Source: an uncultured Pelagibacteraceae bacterium | Lineage (GTDB): Bacteria; Pseudomonadota; Alphaproteobacteria; Pelagibacterales; Pelagibacteraceae | DNA length: 45,493 nucleotides | NCBI GenBank assembly: GCA_902552705.1 | Contig: CACDHZ010000005.1 | Location: 1 to 45,493, forward strand | Direction of reading: 5' to 3' | In this document: one piece after another, positions 41,857 to 45,493 of the stretch | How the letters are laid out: each line of letters starts with the position of its first letter | How positions within the stretch are numbered: the stretch's first letter is position 1 | Notes under the pieces: generated by a model | What the model was told of the DNA's origin: nothing | What the model saw: the letters and a program-made list of their open reading frames with translations, nothing else | The model's database searches: none | Program-made: the position numbers and the translations under genes

Positions 41857-42707
41857 TGTCTGATAAAAATTACATATCTATTTATGCTAAGTCCTTCAGT
41901 TGGGCTGGTTTTTTTTTACCTAAAGAAACTTTTAAAAAATGTTCAGCTTTGTATGATTTTTGTAGAATTATAGACAACATTGCAGATGATAATGAAAAAA
42001 TAGAAAATAAAGAAAAAAAATTTAGTCAGTTTGAAAATGATTTTAATCAAAAAAACTTTGATAGTCCTATTATCAAAAAAATGTGGGATCTTATTATAGA
42101 ATTCAATATATCTTTGAAAATTGTTCAAGACTTATTTATTGGAATTAAATCAGATATTAAAAATGAAGTGAAATTAAATTCAAAAAAAGATCTATTAATT
42201 TACTCATACAGAGTGGCTGGTACTGTTGGATTAATGATGGCAAAAATTTTAAAAGTTAATAAAAAAAGTTCACTTAAATCAGCAATTGATCTTGGTATTG
42301 CAATGCAGCTTACTAATATATCCAGAGATGTTATTGAAGACTCAAAAAATAATCGTTTCTATATAGATAAGAGTTTTGAAGAAATTTCATCGACCATCAA
42401 TCTCGCTGACACTTTTTATGAAAATTCATTCTATTCAATCAAAGATATACCGATAAGTTTTAGATTCTCTATTTTGGTTGCTAGAAGGATTTATAGAAAA
42501 ATAGGATATAAAATTCTGAGCAAAAAAAATTTGGAAAATTATCTAAATTCTGGAAAAATTTATGTTTCAAATACAGAAAAAATCTTAGAGACTTTTCTTT
42601 CAATTTTTGACTTAATTAAACTATCATTCATTAATAAAAAAAATGATCAAGTCCAACATGATCATGATTTGATTAATGAAGAAATAAATTTAGATGAAAG
42701 AATTTGA
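41856..42707 (+). CDS. crtB: Phytoene synthase
   Basis: SFSWAGFFLPKETFKKCSALYDFCRIIDNIADD; YRVAGTVGLMMAKIL; AMQLTNISRDVIEDSKNNRFYI. Confidence 0.95.
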   Translation: MSDKNYISIYAKSFSWAGFFLPKETFKKCSALYDFCRIIDNIADDNEKIENKEKKFSQFENDFNQKNFDSPIIKKMWDLIIEFNISLKIVQDLFIGIKSDIKNEVKLNSKKDLLIYSYRVAGTVGLMMAKILKVNKKSSLKSAIDLGIAMQLTNISRDVIEDSKNNRFYIDKSFEEISSTINLADTFYENSFYSIKDIPISFRFSILVARRIYRKIGYKILSKKNLENYLNSGKIYVSNTEKILETFLSIFDLIKLSFINKKNDQVQHDHDLINEEINLDERI

Positions 42708-43761
42708 TTATATCATTATTGGTGGTGGTTGTGCGGGATTATCACTTGCGTATGAACTTGAGATTAATGAAAAATTAAAAGAAAAAACTTTAGCTATTAT
42801 TGAACCAAGGATTGAGTATAAAAAAGATAAAACCTGGTCTTTTTGGAAAGTGGCAGCCCATAACTTTGACGATTGTGTTAAGAAAAGTTGGGAAAATTTT
42901 TCAATTAATATCCCGAAAAAAACTAACCATTTAGAATGTATTAATTATCCATACCAAAGTGTTGATAGTGGGTTGTTCTACGAAAAAATTAATAACAAAT
43001 TAAAAAAAAATAAGAATGTTTCTTTCTTTAAAAAAATAAGTGAAATCAACTCAAAAAATTCTTTTATTTTCAATAGTGTTCCATCAATTAAAAAAGAGCA
43101 TCTTAACCTTTGGCAGCATTTCTCTGGCGTAGAAATTGAAACTCAAAATAACTTTTTTGATGATGAAATTTTTAATCTTATGGATTTTGACTGTGATCAA
43201 AGAGAAAGTGTTCATTTTTTTTATACACTGCCCTACTCAAAAACTAAGGCTTTAGTTGAAACTACCTGGTTATCAAAAATGAATGACGGTTCTCAAAAAG
43301 ATTATGACAATCAAATAAAAGATTATATAGAAAATCATTTAAATCTAAAAAATTATAAAATAACTTATAAAGAAGAAGGTGCAATACCACTCTTCTACCC
43401 CTCATATGAGGTAGAGAAAAATAAAATTAATATTGGGACTGCGGGAGGGATGACTAGATTAAGTACTGGATATACATTCTTAAATATTCAAGAGCACAGT
43501 AAATATATATGTCAAAATATTGAAAATATTTCGAAAGTTAAAAAATTTAATATAAGTAAAAAATATCAATTCCTTGATGATATCTTTCTAAAGGTTCTTA
43601 AAAAACATCCTGAAAAAATGCCCGATATTTTCTTTAAAATGTTTGAGAGTTCACCAAAGACTGTTATAAAATTTTTATCAAACAAAAGTAACTTTTTGGA
43701 GGATTTAAGCATAATTTTTAAAATGCCAAAATGGATTTTTATTAAAGCATTGTTTTATTAG
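42694..43761 (+). CDS. crtY: Lycopene beta-cyclase (CrtY type)
   Basis: DYIIIGGGCAGLSLAYEL, KTWSFW, FFYTLPYSKTKALVETTW, IPLFYP, IGTAGGMTRLSTGYTFLNIQEHS. Confidence 0.95.
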   Translation: MKEFDYIIIGGGCAGLSLAYELEINEKLKEKTLAIIEPRIEYKKDKTWSFWKVAAHNFDDCVKKSWENFSINIPKKTNHLECINYPYQSVDSGLFYEKINNKLKKNKNVSFFKKISEINSKNSFIFNSVPSIKKEHLNLWQHFSGVEIETQNNFFDDEIFNLMDFDCDQRESVHFFYTLPYSKTKALVETTWLSKMNDGSQKDYDNQIKDYIENHLNLKNYKITYKEEGAIPLFYPSYEVEKNKINIGTAGGMTRLSTGYTFLNIQEHSKYICQNIENISKVKKFNISKKYQFLDDIFLKVLKKHPEKMPDIFFKMFESSPKTVIKFLSNKSNFLEDLSIIFKMPKWIFIKALFY

Positions 43762-43773
43762 TTATATTTAGAA

Positions 43774-44709
43774 ATGAATAATCGAATTAAAAAAATAAAT
43801 TTAAATCATTCTCTTATTTTTTTTTTATTTTGTAACATTTTTTCTTTAATAGCTTTTAAGATAAATAATTTTACAATCTCTCCATTAATTTGCTTATTCT
43901 TAATTTTAAGTATTGGTATTTCTCATGGATCTCTTGACAATCAAAAAGGGGAGAAACTTTTTCAAATTTTTAGGATTAATAATTTTTTTATTTTTTATCT
44001 ATTGTATATTTTAATAGCTCTAATAGTAATAATTTTGTGGATAATTATACCATATATTTCTTTAGTTATTTTTTTAATAGTGGCCTCATATCATTTTGGT
44101 AAAGAAGATACTCAATTTTTGATAATTGAAAATTCACATCTTAATCAATTATTATTTTTCTTAAAAGGTTCTTTAATAATTTTTGCACCAATGTTTTTTC
44201 ATTTTGATGAAACAATATCAATATTTAAATTATTACTAATTGAAAACGAAACTTTCTATGAATTTTTAAATTTGATAGAAACCAATAAAATCTGGCTTTA
44301 TGGTATTATTCTTTCAACTTTATCAAGTATTTTATTATTTGCTAAAAATTTTGAATTTAAAAAATTCACAATTTTTTTAGATTATTTTTCAATTCTTATT
44401 ATAAATTATTATTTTTCTCCCTTAATAGCTTTTACAATTTATTTCTGCTTTTTACATTCAATAAGACACAGCATTTCATTAATATCTGAATTAGATAAAA
44501 ATAACCTAGGTAATGGATTAAAAATCTTTATAAAAAAATCTTTACCTCTAACAACTCTTTCTGCTATTTTTTGTTTAATTGGGCTTTATTTGTTAAATAA
44601 TACTTACAATTTAGATAGTTCGATTCTTAAAATTATATTTATAGGTTTGGCGTCTTTAACCTTTCCACATATATTACTAGAATATTTGATTGAAAAATAT
44701 GAAAAATAA
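43774..44709 (+). CDS. blh: Brp/Blh-family beta-carotene 15,15'-dioxygenase (retinal-forming)
   Basis: Polytopic membrane protein with GISHGSLDN, ASYHFGKEDTQF, CFLHSIRHS; directly follows crtY. Confidence 0.92.
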   Translation: MNNRIKKINLNHSLIFFLFCNIFSLIAFKINNFTISPLICLFLILSIGISHGSLDNQKGEKLFQIFRINNFFIFYLLYILIALIVIILWIIIPYISLVIFLIVASYHFGKEDTQFLIIENSHLNQLLFFLKGSLIIFAPMFFHFDETISIFKLLLIENETFYEFLNLIETNKIWLYGIILSTLSSILLFAKNFEFKKFTIFLDYFSILIINYYFSPLIAFTIYFCFLHSIRHSISLISELDKNNLGNGLKIFIKKSLPLTTLSAIFCLIGLYLLNNTYNLDSSILKIIFIGLASLTFPHILLEYLIEKYEK

Positions 44710-45493
44710 AGAATTAAAAATATTATTATCTGCTCCAAGAGGTTTTTGCGCTGGAGTAGAACGAGCAATAGAAATAGTTGAAAAATCAATTCAAAAATAT
44801 GGTGCTCCGGTTTATGTCCGTCATGAAATAGTACATAATAAATATGTAGTTGATGATCTAAAAAATAAGGGAGCTATCTTTGTAGAAGAGTTAGAGGAAA
44901 TAGAAGATAAATCAAGACCGGTTATTTTTTCAGCACATGGCGTTCCTAAAAAAATACCTGAAGATGCAAAAAATTATAACATGACTTATGTTGATGCTAC
45001 TTGTCCCCTAGTATCAAAAGTACATAGAGAAGCTGAAAATCTTCATAAGTCTGGATATCATTTAATTTTAATTGGACACGAGAATCATCCAGAGGTTATT
45101 GGAACAATGGGTCAATTGCCTAAAGGATCTATTGATTTAATTCAAAACGAAGATGACGCAAAAAAATATAAAACTAAAAATAAAAAGATTGCATATGTCA
45201 CACAAACAACTTTATCGATGGATGATACAAAAGATATTATACAAATCTTAAAAGAGAGATTTCAGGATATAAGAGAACCTATAAAAGAAGATATTTGTTA
45301 TGCAACAACAAATAGACAAATGGCCGTTAAAAATATTGCAAAAAAATGTGATTTATTTTTTGTAATTGGTAGTAGAAATTCATCAAATTCTGTCAGATTA
45401 GTTGAAGTTGCTAAAAAATCAGGATGCTCTAATTCACAATTAATTCATTCGCAAAGTAAAATTCCATTCGACTTAATTGAAAATTCAAATACG
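44699..45493 (+). CDS. ispH: 4-hydroxy-3-methylbut-2-enyl diphosphate reductase (3' truncated by window edge)
   Basis: ATG at 44699: MKNKELKILLSAPRGFCAGVERAIEIVEKSIQKYGAPVYVRHEIVHNKYVV..., VDATCPLVSKVH, CYATTNRQMAV. Missing from the ORF track because it has no stop in the window. Confidence 0.97.
   Translation, partial: MKNKELKILLSAPRGFCAGVERAIEIVEKSIQKYGAPVYVRHEIVHNKYVVDDLKNKGAIFVEELEEIEDKSRPVIFSAHGVPKKIPEDAKNYNMTYVDATCPLVSKVHREAENLHKSGYHLILIGHENHPEVIGTMGQLPKGSIDLIQNEDDAKKYKTKNKKIAYVTQTTLSMDDTKDIIQILKERFQDIREPIKEDICYATTNRQMAVKNIAKKCDLFFVIGSRNSSNSVRLVEVAKKSGCSNSQLIHSQSKIPFDLIENSNT

Overview
The 45.5 kb window is AT-rich and almost fully coding. It looks like a chromosomal segment of a streamlined marine alphaproteobacterium, most likely SAR11/Pelagibacterales; that placement is inferred from gene content, synteny and extreme compaction, and was not searched. 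I recognise about 43 protein genes and one tRNA gene (tRNA-Gln, TTG). They include carB (5' partial), a 2OG-Fe(II) oxygenase/ELM1-family pair, trxB, an aspartate-type aminotransferase, uvrB-folM-like SDR-folB-uvrC-pgsA, ilvE, a MarR/OmpR-type regulator/histidine kinase trio (petPR-like), lgt, midA, pgeF, prs-rplY-pth-ychF, petABC, trmL-hemF-greA, TPR-ispE-tRNA-Gln-cca, a family-4-like UDG, rnhB, ccrM, an FAD monooxygenase, mutY, a DUF721 gene, a DsbA-like gene, smc, an F0 ATP synthase operon, the retinal genes crtI-crtB-crtY-blh, and ispH (3' partial). I saw no mobile element, CRISPR array or rRNA. The observations most worth checking are: (1) a short SMC with no recognisable hinge; (2) a ccrM promoter with two GANTC sites between -35 and -10, one overlapping the -10; (3) tRNA-Gln ending 3 nt before the cca start codon; (4) an apparent one-base frameshift in a poly-A run at the start of an FAD monooxygenase; (5) all seven convergent gene junctions overlapping or abutting, four sharing a TTAA; (6) mutY and a DUF721 gene head-to-head with a 0-nt gap; (7) a family-4-like UDG lacking most Fe-S cysteines; (8) retinal genes directly between the F0 operon and ispH.
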